A DNA stretch of 39,155 nt from an uncultured Caulobacter sp. (GTDB taxonomy: Bacteria; Pseudomonadota; Alphaproteobacteria; Caulobacterales; Caulobacteraceae), in the NCBI RefSeq assembly GCF_937900395.1, contig NZ_CALCDX010000101.1:1-39155 (forward strand). Reading direction: 5' to 3'. A program made the translations under genes and the position numbers. A model generated the notes under the pieces. It saw only the letters and a program-made list of their open reading frames with translations, searched no databases and had not been told where the DNA came from. Below, piece after piece: positions 1 through 6,841 of the stretch. Position 1 is the stretch's first letter. Each line of letters starts with the position of its first letter.

Positions 1-60
1 CGAAGACAGGCCGGCGATAGCGGCGGCGGCGATCAGGATGCTGCGGAACGAACGGATCAT
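1..60 (-). CDS. N-terminus of an exported protein (partial)
   Basis: The gene runs off the left edge; only its first 20 codons are visible. They read MIRSFRSILIAAAAIAGLSS, which is a basic start followed by a hydrophobic Ala/Ile/Leu stretch, as in a Sec signal peptide. The sequence AAGGAG lies upstream of the ATG at good spacing. The function cannot be told from this fragment. The AT-rich, palindrome-containing stretch just upstream (96-159) is the likely control region. Confidence 0.6.
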   Translation of the reverse strand, partial: MIRSFRSILIAAAAIAGLSS

Positions 61-95
61 GGGGGCGTCTCCTTGTAAGTATTTTGCGATATTCC

Positions 96-159
96 TTATC
101 GCGATAATATTTATGTAGCGGCAACATTCGGCCGCGTCCAGTGAAAAATTATCGCGATA
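96..159. promoter_or_regulatory. pair of TATCGCGATA palindromes
   Basis: A perfect 12-bp palindrome TTATCGCGATAA lies at 96-107, and a perfect 10-bp palindrome TATCGCGATA lies at 150-159. Their centres are 53 bp apart, close to five helical turns, so two dimers would sit on the same DNA face. Both lie in AT-rich DNA upstream of the exported protein gene that starts at 60 on the minus strand. I infer operator sites for a dimeric repressor. The regulator family is not known to me, and no candidate regulator gene is adjacent. Confidence 0.45.
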
Positions 160-251
160 TATATTTCCGCTGCGAGCGGGAGATCGCTATCCGAGACGCC
201 TTCTTGAAGGCCACACCCTGGAAGCCCAGCCTGGATAGCGACCTCAGACGA

Positions 252-1028
252 CTAGATCGTGGGGATCGTGCCGCCGTCGATAACGTACTCCGCGCCATGA
301 ATGGCCGAGGCGCGGTCCGACGCCAGGAAGGCGATCAGCTCCGCCACCTCCTGGGGCTTGGCCGGCTGGCCGAGCGGGATGCCGCCGAGGGCGTCTAGGA
401 TACTCTGCTTGGCCGCTTCGAGGCTGCCGCCCGAACTGTCGGCGATCCGCCGCATGAGATCGTCCGCTGCTTCAGTGTGAATCCATCCGGGAGACACGAC
501 GTTGACGCGCACGCCCTTGGGCCCGACCTCCTTGGACAGCGCCTTGCTGTAGGTTGTGAGGGCGGCCTTGGCGGCGGCGTAGGCGGTGGTCGACTCCGGC
601 AGAGGAAGTGTCCTCTGGATCGATGAGACATGGACCACCGCGCCACGGCCACGCGCGAGCATTTGCGGCAGCAGCGCTCGGTCGAGACGAACCGCGGTCA
701 TCAGATTGAGGTCGAGTTCCGCGGTCCAGTGCGCGTCCTCGAGCGCGGCGAAGCCGCCGCCCGGGGAGGACGAACCGCCCAGGACGTGAATGAGGACATC
801 GACGCCGCCGAGACGTCCGATCGCCGCCTTGGCCAACTGTTCCGCGCCTTCCGGCCGCGTCAGGTCGACTTCCACGACAGACGCGCCGGCGGGGGCGTTG
901 GCGGCGCTACGGGCGGCGGTGACGACGCTCGCGCCGCCTTGCAGCAGGCGTTCGACCGTCGCGCGTCCAGCACCCCTGGTGCCGGCGGTGACCACGGCGC
1001 GAACGCCTTCGAATTCGACCAGGCTCAC
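252..1028 (-). CDS. short-chain dehydrogenase/reductase (SDR)
   Basis: The product is a classical NAD(P)-dependent SDR of 258 residues. The nucleotide-binding glycine motif is near the N-terminus (TAGTRGAG), HVLGG stands where NNAG is usual, and the catalytic Ser (HVSS) and Tyr-x3-Lys (YAAAK) are present. A PGWIHTE segment follows, and the C-terminus (AEYVIDGG) is that of SDRs that regenerate a hydroxyl or ketone on a small substrate. I chose the GTG start at 1028 because it overlaps the stop of the upstream SnoaL-like gene by 4 nt (GTGA), indicating translational coupling. The frame stays open further upstream, but there it lies over the neighbouring gene. The substrate is unknown; a LysR gene is divergent and probably controls the pair. 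Confidence 0.88.
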   Translation of the reverse strand: MSLVEFEGVRAVVTAGTRGAGRATVERLLQGGASVVTAARSAANAPAGASVVEVDLTRPEGAEQLAKAAIGRLGGVDVLIHVLGGSSSPGGGFAALEDAHWTAELDLNLMTAVRLDRALLPQMLARGRGAVVHVSSIQRTLPLPESTTAYAAAKAALTTYSKALSKEVGPKGVRVNVVSPGWIHTEAADDLMRRIADSSGGSLEAAKQSILDALGGIPLGQPAKPQEVAELIAFLASDRASAIHGAEYVIDGGTIPTI

Positions 1029-1354
1029 GGCGTGATCTCCAGGTCGGCGATCTTGTCGTCCTCCAGGACGAAGAAGTAGCGCAGGTCCGTGGGGCTGCCG
1101 GGGAAGTCGCCGACCAGATGAGCGGTCACAACGATGCGGCCCTTGTCGACGGCCATCCCGAACGGTTCGACGCTGTAGGCGTACTTCTTGGACGACTGCT
1201 CCTTCCAGCGACGGATGGAGTCGCGCCCCACGTAGGTGTTGCGCTCGTCGCGGACGACCGCTCCGCCCGTGAAGCACTGGGCGGTGGCGTCGGCGTCCTT
1301 GCCTTTGTCGGCGTCGAAATAGCGGGAGATGGGGTGAGGCAACTTGAGGGTCAT
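1025..1354 (-). CDS. SnoaL/NTF2-like small protein
   Basis: This 109-residue protein has the pattern of the SnoaL/NTF2-like fold. An N-terminal helix contains RYFDADKGKDADA, followed by a CFTGGAVVRDE strand region, a GRDSIRRW helix, and alternating strands ending in RYFFVLEDDKIADLEI. Such proteins are small cone-shaped enzymes or ligand binders; polyketide cyclases, ketosteroid isomerase-like enzymes and many of unknown role belong here. It is the first gene of a two-gene operon with the SDR and starts about 150 bp from the divergent LysR gene. The substrate cannot be deduced. Confidence 0.75.
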   Translation of the reverse strand: MTLKLPHPISRYFDADKGKDADATAQCFTGGAVVRDERNTYVGRDSIRRWKEQSSKKYAYSVEPFGMAVDKGRIVVTAHLVGDFPGSPTDLRYFFVLEDDKIADLEITP

Positions 1355-1432
1355 GGCGGCTCCTTTCTTGGGGAAGGGGAGGGCGGCCCAAGCGTCGCTT
1401 TCCGTTGCGATGGGTCTTGGACGCGTCCGATG

Positions 1433-1448
1433 AGCTCAATTTAGAGCT
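1433..1448. promoter_or_regulatory. candidate LysR-type operator
   Basis: The inverted repeat AGCTC-AATTTA-GAGCT lies in the 152-bp gap between the divergent SnoaL-like and LysR genes. Such short dyads with a T-N11-A frame are typical recognition sites for LysR regulators that control a divergent neighbour. The position fits; binding is inferred. Confidence 0.4.
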
Positions 1449-1506
1449 GGACCAGCATCCAGATAATCGGGACAAATCGGCATGTGGTGTTGCTCTGGAG
1501 GGGATA

Positions 1507-2409
1507 ATGGAGCGCCTCAAGCTGATCGAGCTGGAAGCCGTGCTGGCGATCGCTCGCAGAGGATCCTTCCGGGCGGGCGCGCTGGATCTGGGCTTGTCGA
1601 CGACCGCGTTGAGCAACACGGTCGCCAGGCTCGAACAACGGCTTGGGGTGCGGGTGTTTCATCGCACGACCCGCAGTGTGTCTCTGACGGACGCGGGGCG
1701 GGCGTTCGTCGCGCAGCTAAGTCCAGCGGTGCAGAGCATCCATGACGCGGTGGAGGCGGCGCGGTCGCAGCAGGACACCCCGTCCGGCATGCTGCGCATC
1801 AATGCTTTTCCGAGCGCCGCGCGGGAGATCTTCGAGCCGCTGATCCTGGATTTCGCGCGCGACTATCCACAGGTGCACGTGGACTTGGTTACGGAGGGCA
1901 AGCTGGTCGATATCGTGGCCGACGGCTTCGATTTCGGCATTCGGCGCGCCGATCTGGTTCCGAGCGACATGATCGCTGTGCCTCTGGGCCCCCCTCGCGG
2001 TCACGCAGTCGTCGCCTCGCCCGACTATCTGGCCGAGCCGCCTCACGTTCCGGCGGATCTGCTGCGCCATCCGTGCATTCGGGTTCGACTGCCCAACGGG
2101 GCGCTGCTTCGCTGGGGATTTGAAAAGGCGGGGGAAGTTATCCAGCTCGATCCCGAGGGCCCCCTGACCCTAGATGAAACAAGTCTCGTACGCGCCGCTG
2201 TCCTGGGCGGCATGGGCATAGGCTACCTGATGGAAGCGGATGTCGCCGACGACATCGCCGCCGGTCTAATGGTCCGGTTCCTGACGGACTGGACCCCGCC
2301 GATTGCGCCGCTTTGCCTCTACTATTCAGGCCGCCGAAATGCTTCGGCCGCGTTCAGGGCGTTGGTTCAAACTGCGCGTCGGTACGCCTTGCGCCAAACG
2401 GCGGCATAG
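1507..2409 (+). CDS. LysR-family transcriptional regulator
   Basis: The product is a 300-residue LysR regulator. The N-terminal winged HTH covers about residues 1-60 (LEAVLAIARRGSFRAGALDLGLSTTALSNTVARLE, shown here only as a landmark across residues 8-42), followed by the usual RVFHRTTRSVSLTDAG segment. The rest is a periplasmic-binding-protein-like effector domain. The ATG at 1507 is chosen because GGAGG lies just upstream and the HTH then begins at the usual distance; the frame is open further upstream without a good ribosome site. It is divergent from the SnoaL-SDR operon and probably regulates it. The effector is unknown. Confidence 0.88.
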   Translation: MERLKLIELEAVLAIARRGSFRAGALDLGLSTTALSNTVARLEQRLGVRVFHRTTRSVSLTDAGRAFVAQLSPAVQSIHDAVEAARSQQDTPSGMLRINAFPSAAREIFEPLILDFARDYPQVHVDLVTEGKLVDIVADGFDFGIRRADLVPSDMIAVPLGPPRGHAVVASPDYLAEPPHVPADLLRHPCIRVRLPNGALLRWGFEKAGEVIQLDPEGPLTLDETSLVRAAVLGGMGIGYLMEADVADDIAAGLMVRFLTDWTPPIAPLCLYYSGRRNASAAFRALVQTARRYALRQTAA

Positions 2410-2433
2410 CAAAGGCTCATTTTCACCGCAGCA

Positions 2434-2535
2434 GGGGCGACCATGGGCCAGGGAGCGCCACACCCATTCCAACGGGGCGTACGAGAAAATGCGCAACCAC
2501 AGCGCGCCGGCCGCAAGGTTCAATATCCAGATGAT
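2434..2535 (-). pseudogene. remnant of a DUF418 membrane protein C-terminus
   Basis: Reading the minus strand in one frame gives a hydrophobic helix (IIWILNLAAGALWLRIF) followed by SYAPLEWVWRSLAHGRP. The Pro-Leu-Glu-Trp-x-Trp-Arg-Ser-Leu pattern is the hallmark of the extreme C-terminus of DUF418 integral membrane proteins. No matching membrane helices are visible upstream, and the frame continues past the family's normal end without resemblance. I therefore read it as the surviving tail of a deleted gene lying directly behind the LysR gene. The call was made by eye. Confidence 0.5.
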
Positions 2536-2848
2536 CGACCCGCGAAAACTTCGAAGGTCGGACTCATCGCTTTGGTTCGGAATGTCTGCTTCCTGCGGGC
2601 TGGATCGGGCAAGACAGCACGTCTGTCGCCGCTGCGCGGTGGCTTAGCGCGCAGGCGCCTCAAAATCGCTCTGACGCGGAAAAGCGAAGAGTAACGACCA
2701 GCCCGGGTCTTGGGGAGCGAGGCCGCAAGGCGCGCGCGGAAGTCCCAACTCTTGCGCGGCGCGCTGCCCCCGACGGTATGGCTTCGGCGAAGACCGGACA
2801 GGCGCATTTCTGCCGGGACGGTCACGATAGTGCGAATAGCGCGGAATG

Positions 2849-2866
2849 TGTCTCACCCATGAGACA
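2849..2866. promoter_or_regulatory. 18-bp dyad TGTCTCA-N4-TGAGACA
   Basis: A perfect inverted repeat with 7-bp arms and a CCCA spacer lies about 240 bp upstream of the chemoreceptor start. The TGTC...GACA ends are what Fis-type HTH regulators such as AcoR or NtrC relatives tend to bind, and an AcoR-like regulator is encoded at 5028-5996. That link is speculative. No convincing sigma-54 -24/-12 element was found downstream. Confidence 0.4.
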
Positions 2867-2917
2867 GCAATCGTGGGCGCGGCGTCTTCATTAAAGGGTG
2901 GGTAAGGGTTCGCTGAC

Positions 2918-2932
2918 ACTGATTTCATCAGT
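2918..2932. promoter_or_regulatory. dyad ACTGAT-TTC-ATCAGT
   Basis: A perfect 6-bp inverted repeat with a 3-bp spacer lies at the edge of the AT-rich segment before the chemoreceptor gene. It has no T-run on either strand, so it is more likely an operator than a terminator. Confidence 0.3.
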
Positions 2933-3104
2933 AAAATAAAAATATAATCCCATTCGTCAAGGCGATCGTTGAGTGATAATCCTGGTGTTGGATTGTATCT
3001 ACTCAACATTTGTCATTGGGGGGGATGGGAAGCGCCGAGATTTCACTGGGGGCGATGTGAAATTCGCATAGGCCTCCACAGAGGAAATACGAAAGGAAAC
3101 GCCC

Positions 3105-4649
3105 GTGTCCGACATTCAAACAAAGATTGTGACTTGGAACACACATGACCGCGAGCTCGGAGAGGTGGTGTACGAGCGCGCTGGGAAGCACCTCGAAAGC
3201 GCGCTTCTCGCCGCCTACCGCGTCATCGACCCCGCCCTGCCGGCGCTGCCCGCTGACGTCTGGGAAAATGAGAAGAGAAAGTTTGCGTTTATCGCGAGAG
3301 GGAATTTCCCTGCCGAATACTTCGAGCAGCAGGCAGTCATTACACAGAACATCTCCAGCAGTCTCGATTTCGCGACGTACCTCAGCAAAACCTATGCGGC
3401 CTACGCCGCCGGGCTGGCTTCGGGGCTCGTGAAGGAGAAGCGTTGGAACGAGAAGAATTCAGACGATCTGATGCTCAGCCTGATGCGATCGGTGTTTTCC
3501 GACGCCAGCGTCGTCATGTTTTACTATTTCCAGGTGCTGAACGCGAAGGCGGACGAGGAGCGCGCGATCGTCGAGGCTGAGCGCAAGGCGCTCGCCGACG
3601 AACAGGCCGCTGTGGTCGACACGCTGGCCGACAGCCTCAAGCGTGTGGCTCGGGGCGATCTCACGGCGCAGATCGTCGCGCCGTTCAGCGGGCGCTACCA
3701 GCAGATCAAGGACGACTTCAACGCCGCGATCGACAGCCTTCGCGTGGCGATGGGCGGGATCTCGGTCGCCACGGCGGGGCTGCGGGCCGGATCTGACGAG
3801 ATCGCCGACGCCTCAGATGACCTGTCTCGCCGGACCGAGCAGCAGGCCGCTAGCCTCGAGGAAACCGCCGCCGCGCTCGACGAGATCACCGCGACCGTCA
3901 AGCGTAGCGCCGAGGGCGCAAAGCAGGCCTCCGCGGCGGCTTCCGGGGCCAGGATAGAAGCTTCCAAGTCCGGCGAGGTCATGGAAGAGGCCGTCAGCGC
4001 CATGGGCGAGATCGAGCAGAGCTCGAAGAAGATCACCAACATCATCGGAGTGATTGACGAGATTGCCTTCCAAACCAACTTGCTCGCCCTGAACGCCGGC
4101 GTAGAGGCCGCGCGCGCCGGCGAGGCCGGACGCGGGTTCGCGGTCGTCGCTCAGGAGGTCCGGGCCCTCGCGCAACGCTCCGCCGAGGCGGCCAAGGAGA
4201 TCAAGGATTTGATCGCCGCCAGCACGGCCGAGGTCGAGCGGGGGGTCCGGCTGGTCGGGGATACGGGCAAGGCCCTGACCGGCATCGTGACCAAGATCGC
4301 CGATATTGACGCCCTGGTCTCTGAAATCGCTCAGTCGTCCCAGGAGCAGGCCACTGGGCTCAACCAGGTGAACACCGCGGTAAACCAGATGGACCAGGTC
4401 ACCCAGCAGAACGCGGCCATGGTCGAAGAAGCCACGGCGGCGGCCGCCAACTTGAAGTCGGAAGCCGTCGAGCTGGAGAGGCTTGTGGCGCGCTTCGAGA
4501 CTGGAAAAGCCGCGGCCGCGCCACGCCCGGAACTGGCTGAGGCCGGTCGCCACGCGCCCGGCCGCAACCCCGTCGCCGCCTCTCAGGCGCGACTGGCGGC
4601 CATCGTTCAGCCCGGCGCAGCCGCGCATCAGATCTGGGAAGAGCTCTGA
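3105..4649 (+). CDS. soluble methyl-accepting chemotaxis protein
   Basis: This 514-residue chemoreceptor has no signal peptide and no transmembrane helix, so it should be cytoplasmic. Residues 1 to about 165 form a helical sensor domain. It resembles a globin-coupled (protoglobin) input in size and helicity, but I cannot point to a proximal His with certainty. A HAMP-like segment follows (about 175-215, GDLTAQIVAPFSGRYQQI), then the long methylation coiled coil. The signalling tip is at about 317-350 (EIAFQTNLLALNAGVEAAR, then GRGFAVVAQEVRALAQRS). The C-terminal IWEEL resembles the CheR/CheB docking pentapeptide xWExF. The start is GTG with AGGAAA upstream. A small gene follows 69 bp later on the same strand. 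Confidence 0.92.
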   Translation: MSDIQTKIVTWNTHDRELGEVVYERAGKHLESALLAAYRVIDPALPALPADVWENEKRKFAFIARGNFPAEYFEQQAVITQNISSSLDFATYLSKTYAAYAAGLASGLVKEKRWNEKNSDDLMLSLMRSVFSDASVVMFYYFQVLNAKADEERAIVEAERKALADEQAAVVDTLADSLKRVARGDLTAQIVAPFSGRYQQIKDDFNAAIDSLRVAMGGISVATAGLRAGSDEIADASDDLSRRTEQQAASLEETAAALDEITATVKRSAEGAKQASAAASGARIEASKSGEVMEEAVSAMGEIEQSSKKITNIIGVIDEIAFQTNLLALNAGVEAARAGEAGRGFAVVAQEVRALAQRSAEAAKEIKDLIAASTAEVERGVRLVGDTGKALTGIVTKIADIDALVSEIAQSSQEQATGLNQVNTAVNQMDQVTQQNAAMVEEATAAAANLKSEAVELERLVARFETGKAAAAPRPELAEAGRHAPGRNPVAASQARLAAIVQPGAAAHQIWEEL

Positions 4650-4718
4650 TCGCCGCGATATCGATCGCCCCGCAACGCCCCGAGCCCACCACGAGGGACC
4701 TGCACAGCAGGATTTTCC

Positions 4719-4961
4719 ATGCCCGCTCAGAACGACAATGACCGTGTGCCCACACTGACCTCTCAGGACATCGTAAAGCTTTTCGCCGTCACGTTTCTGC
4801 CGCTGTGCGATGCGCTCGCGCGGGAAGGCAGTGTCGATAAGTCCGTCCTATCGGCGCAGATCTCCACGCTGTCAGAATCCGAACAGCCGGAGAGCTGGGC
4901 GCAGGTCGCCATGGCCCTAGCCACCGTCCTGCAGCGACCAACCGCCTCAGCGATGCAGTAG
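4719..4961 (+). CDS. small hypothetical protein downstream of the chemoreceptor
   Basis: This 80-residue acidic soluble protein has no family I recognise. It contains a helical segment (SQDIVKLFAVTFLPLCDALAREG) and a Ser/Glu-rich middle. It begins at an ATG with AGGA upstream, 69 bp after the chemoreceptor, with no terminator in between. It may be co-transcribed and could be an accessory of that receptor. It converges with the GAF/HTH regulator gene, with a hairpin between them. Confidence 0.5.
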   Translation: MPAQNDNDRVPTLTSQDIVKLFAVTFLPLCDALAREGSVDKSVLSAQISTLSESEQPESWAQVAMALATVLQRPTASAMQ

Positions 4962-4979
4962 GGAAACGGCGCGGGATTT

Positions 4980-5012
4980 GGCGGCGCCCTGGTCGCGAAC
5001 ACGGGCGCCGTC
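4980..5012. terminator. hairpin between convergent genes
   Basis: GGCGGCGCCC (4980-4989) pairs with GGGCGCCGTC (5003-5012) with one mismatch across a 13-nt loop. It sits between two convergent genes and has no T-run. It is probably a bidirectional or Rho-assisted terminator. Confidence 0.45.
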
Positions 5013-5027
5013 GCCCCGCCGGCGGAC

Positions 5028-5996
5028 CTAGGCGCGGTGGGCCAGCCCCAATCGGTCGAGCTTCCTATAGAGGGTTGCTCGACTGACGCCCAAAGCCTTG
5101 GCGGCGGCCGACACGTTGCCTGACGTCCGCGCCAAGGCGTGCTGCACGCCTGAACGCTCAAGATGGATGAGGCTCTCGTCGAGGCGGGACTCGGGAAACA
5201 AGAGCTCGTCCACGTGCAGCCTGGCCAGGATGCGCTGATCATCCAGATGGTGAGCCAGGCGCGCGCTGCGAGTGGCGCCGATCACCAGATCGTCGCGATC
5301 GACCGCGAGTAAACCTCCGCCGTGCTTGTGACAGTCTACGAAGATCAGGCGGGACTGCGGGAACATCCGCTGAAAATGCTCTGCTTCGATCCGACGGGCC
5401 GCATCGGCGACCGAGGCGAGGATGAGGTCGACAAAGCCTTCGGTGCAATCGACGCGACAGGACGACACATCAATGGCGGCGGCCAAGCGGCCTTGATGAT
5501 CATAGATCGGCGCCACGGAACAGCTCATGGCGATATTGCGAGCGCGAAAATGCTGATCGCGGTGAATCGTCAGGGCGCGTTCTTCGGCCAGGCACGTCCC
5601 AATCCCGTTGGTGCCTTCGACGGCCTCGCTCCAGATGGCGCCGGTCCATAACCCCCAACGCCGAAACGTCTCATCATCGGCTTCGGCGCCGCGCCGATCG
5701 ACCGGCACGCCTTGCTGATCGGTGAGCAAGACGCAACAGCCGTTCGCGCCGATCGTCCTGAAGAGACGGTCCAGACTCGACTGCGCGGCCGAGATGAGAG
5801 GCTCGATACGTTGCTGAGCCTCTCGGAGTTCGCTCGAGGTCAGCGTGCATGGCGCGCTAGCGTCTTCTGGAGACAGGCCATGGCAGGAGGACGATCTGAT
5901 CCAAGATGCGGCGAGCGCGGACCGGGCGGCGGCCGAGCCATCCGCCAGGACGCCCCGAATACGCTCAGAATGCCGTCTCTTGGCAATTTCCAGCAT
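5028..5996 (-). CDS. AcoR-like GAF/Fis-HTH regulator lacking the AAA+ domain
   Basis: This 322-residue regulator carries the N-terminal architecture of AcoR-type activators. A helical start leads to a GAF sensor (about residues 65-200) with the family signature WSEAVEGTNGIGT, then HFRARNIAMSCSVAPIYD and GRLAAAIDVS. A short PAS-like linker follows (GGGLLAVDRDDLVIGATRSARL). A Fis-type HTH closes the protein (SGNVSAAAKALGVSRATLYRKL). The central AAA+ sigma-54-interacting domain, with its Walker and GAFTGA motifs, is absent, so it cannot drive sigma-54 promoters in the usual way. GGAGAGG precedes the ATG. The gene is divergent from the 79-residue/FIST-like operon across 589 bp and is the obvious candidate regulator of it. 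Confidence 0.85.
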   Translation of the reverse strand: MLEIAKRRHSERIRGVLADGSAAARSALAASWIRSSSCHGLSPEDASAPCTLTSSELREAQQRIEPLISAAQSSLDRLFRTIGANGCCVLLTDQQGVPVDRRGAEADDETFRRWGLWTGAIWSEAVEGTNGIGTCLAEERALTIHRDQHFRARNIAMSCSVAPIYDHQGRLAAAIDVSSCRVDCTEGFVDLILASVADAARRIEAEHFQRMFPQSRLIFVDCHKHGGGLLAVDRDDLVIGATRSARLAHHLDDQRILARLHVDELLFPESRLDESLIHLERSGVQHALARTSGNVSAAAKALGVSRATLYRKLDRLGLAHRA

Positions 5997-6585
5997 CGCC
6001 CTCTCCCGTCTGCCCTCAAAGACCGGCCCGTTTAAGTTTTGTCAGACGAGAATTGTAATCGGTATTCGGCGCCGCTTCAGCCGTGGCACTTGGTCACAGC
6101 CAAGCAATGAGGCGTCAAATTTCAGGAGGCGGGCCGCCGTTCCGTCTATGGAGGCGAGTTGTTGCTCTTGGACTGCAAGACCTCGCGCCCCCGGGCGGCT
6201 CGACATCGTCGATATCGACCCCGCCTTCTCATAGGCTAGACCAAGACTGACGGCTCATCTGCCGGCGGCTGACACTGCGCGCCCAGGCGGCTTGGCTAGG
6301 CCCGACGTGATGATCTCCTTGGCGGCTCCATGATCGCGAGCGCGCCCGCGGCGCGGCGCTTCGAGTCAAGCCGCGACTTTAGGTCGAGGTGCGGTAAGGT
6401 TATCGGAATTACTGAAGTTTTGCTTCGTCAATATTGTATTGTTTTGGGTGCGTCACAAGGGCGCGGTTGCTTTTATGTATTCGTTATTCATTTTTCGCCG
6501 ATTTTCTTCATCGCGCTAGACGATATTTTTGACCCATCGCTGCTCGCTCTCAACGGCCGGCGACGAACAATGACAAGGAGGACGC
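5997..6585. other. long divergent intergenic region
   Basis: These 589 bp separate the GAF/HTH regulator (minus) from the small-protein/FIST-like operon (plus). I see no supported gene. The stretch from about 6400 to 6535 is clearly AT-rich for this genome and is the likely promoter and 5' leader of the 6586 gene. I found no clear sigma-54 element and no second copy of the TGTCTCA dyad. Confidence 0.5.
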
Positions 6586-6825
6586 ATGAGCGGCGAATTG
6601 CCTCTCCCCGCCAGGAACGACGCCTGTTGGCGCGACGTGGCCACGGGTCGGATTAATCGGCCTTGGAACATGCTGGCGATGAAGATCATGATGACGCGCA
6701 TTGTCAGGGAAACCGGCGTCGATCCTTCGGCGTCCAATGTTGGTCGATGCGCCGACGAAATCTACGAGTTCTTCGAAAAAAACCTCAAGATCGCCCAAGC
6801 CGATCTTGCCCTGATCTGTAGCTAG
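6586..6825 (+). CDS. 79-residue hypothetical protein, operon partner of FIST-like gene
   Basis: I do not recognise this family. The protein is soluble and largely helical, with three cysteines (NDAC near residue 13, VGRC near 51, LICS at the end) and a Met-rich segment (NMLAMKIMMTRI). A strong AAGGAGG lies 6-8 nt before the ATG. The FIST-like gene begins 16 bp after its stop with its own GAGGAG, so the two form an operon. It may bind or chaperone its neighbour; that is a guess from position only. Confidence 0.65.
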   Translation: MSGELPLPARNDACWRDVATGRINRPWNMLAMKIMMTRIVRETGVDPSASNVGRCADEIYEFFEKNLKIAQADLALICS

Positions 6826-6841
6826 TGGGCGAGGAGTGATC

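Larger units (their letters stand above)
2536..3104. other. non-coding region upstream of the chemoreceptor
   Basis: No open frame here has a recognisable product or convincing codon pattern. The left half is GC-rich and may be decayed coding sequence. The right half (about 2890-3010) is AT-rich and likely holds the chemoreceptor promoter. It contains two separate perfect dyads, listed on their own. Confidence 0.5.

Noticed and set aside
141..398. Small plus-strand frame starting in the palindrome region
   Set aside because: It overlaps the end of the SDR gene, has no ribosome site, and its protein resembles nothing.
1029..1619. N-terminal extension of the SDR gene beyond 1028
   Set aside because: It would run across the whole SnoaL-like gene in another frame and has no relation to SDRs. 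The GTG at 1028 gives a normal start with GTGA coupling.
2980..2995. Sigma-54-like TGG...TTG element before the chemoreceptor
   Set aside because: The GG and the TG are one base too close for a -24/-12 promoter, and the -12 C is missing.
2644..3009. Minus-strand frame of 121 codons in the region before the chemoreceptor
   Set aside because: No recognisable domain and a mixed codon pattern; it crosses both dyads.
6330..6656. Plus-strand frame of 108 codons upstream of the 79-residue gene
   Set aside because: It spans the AT-rich promoter stretch and overlaps, in another frame, the start of the well-supported gene with AAGGAGG.
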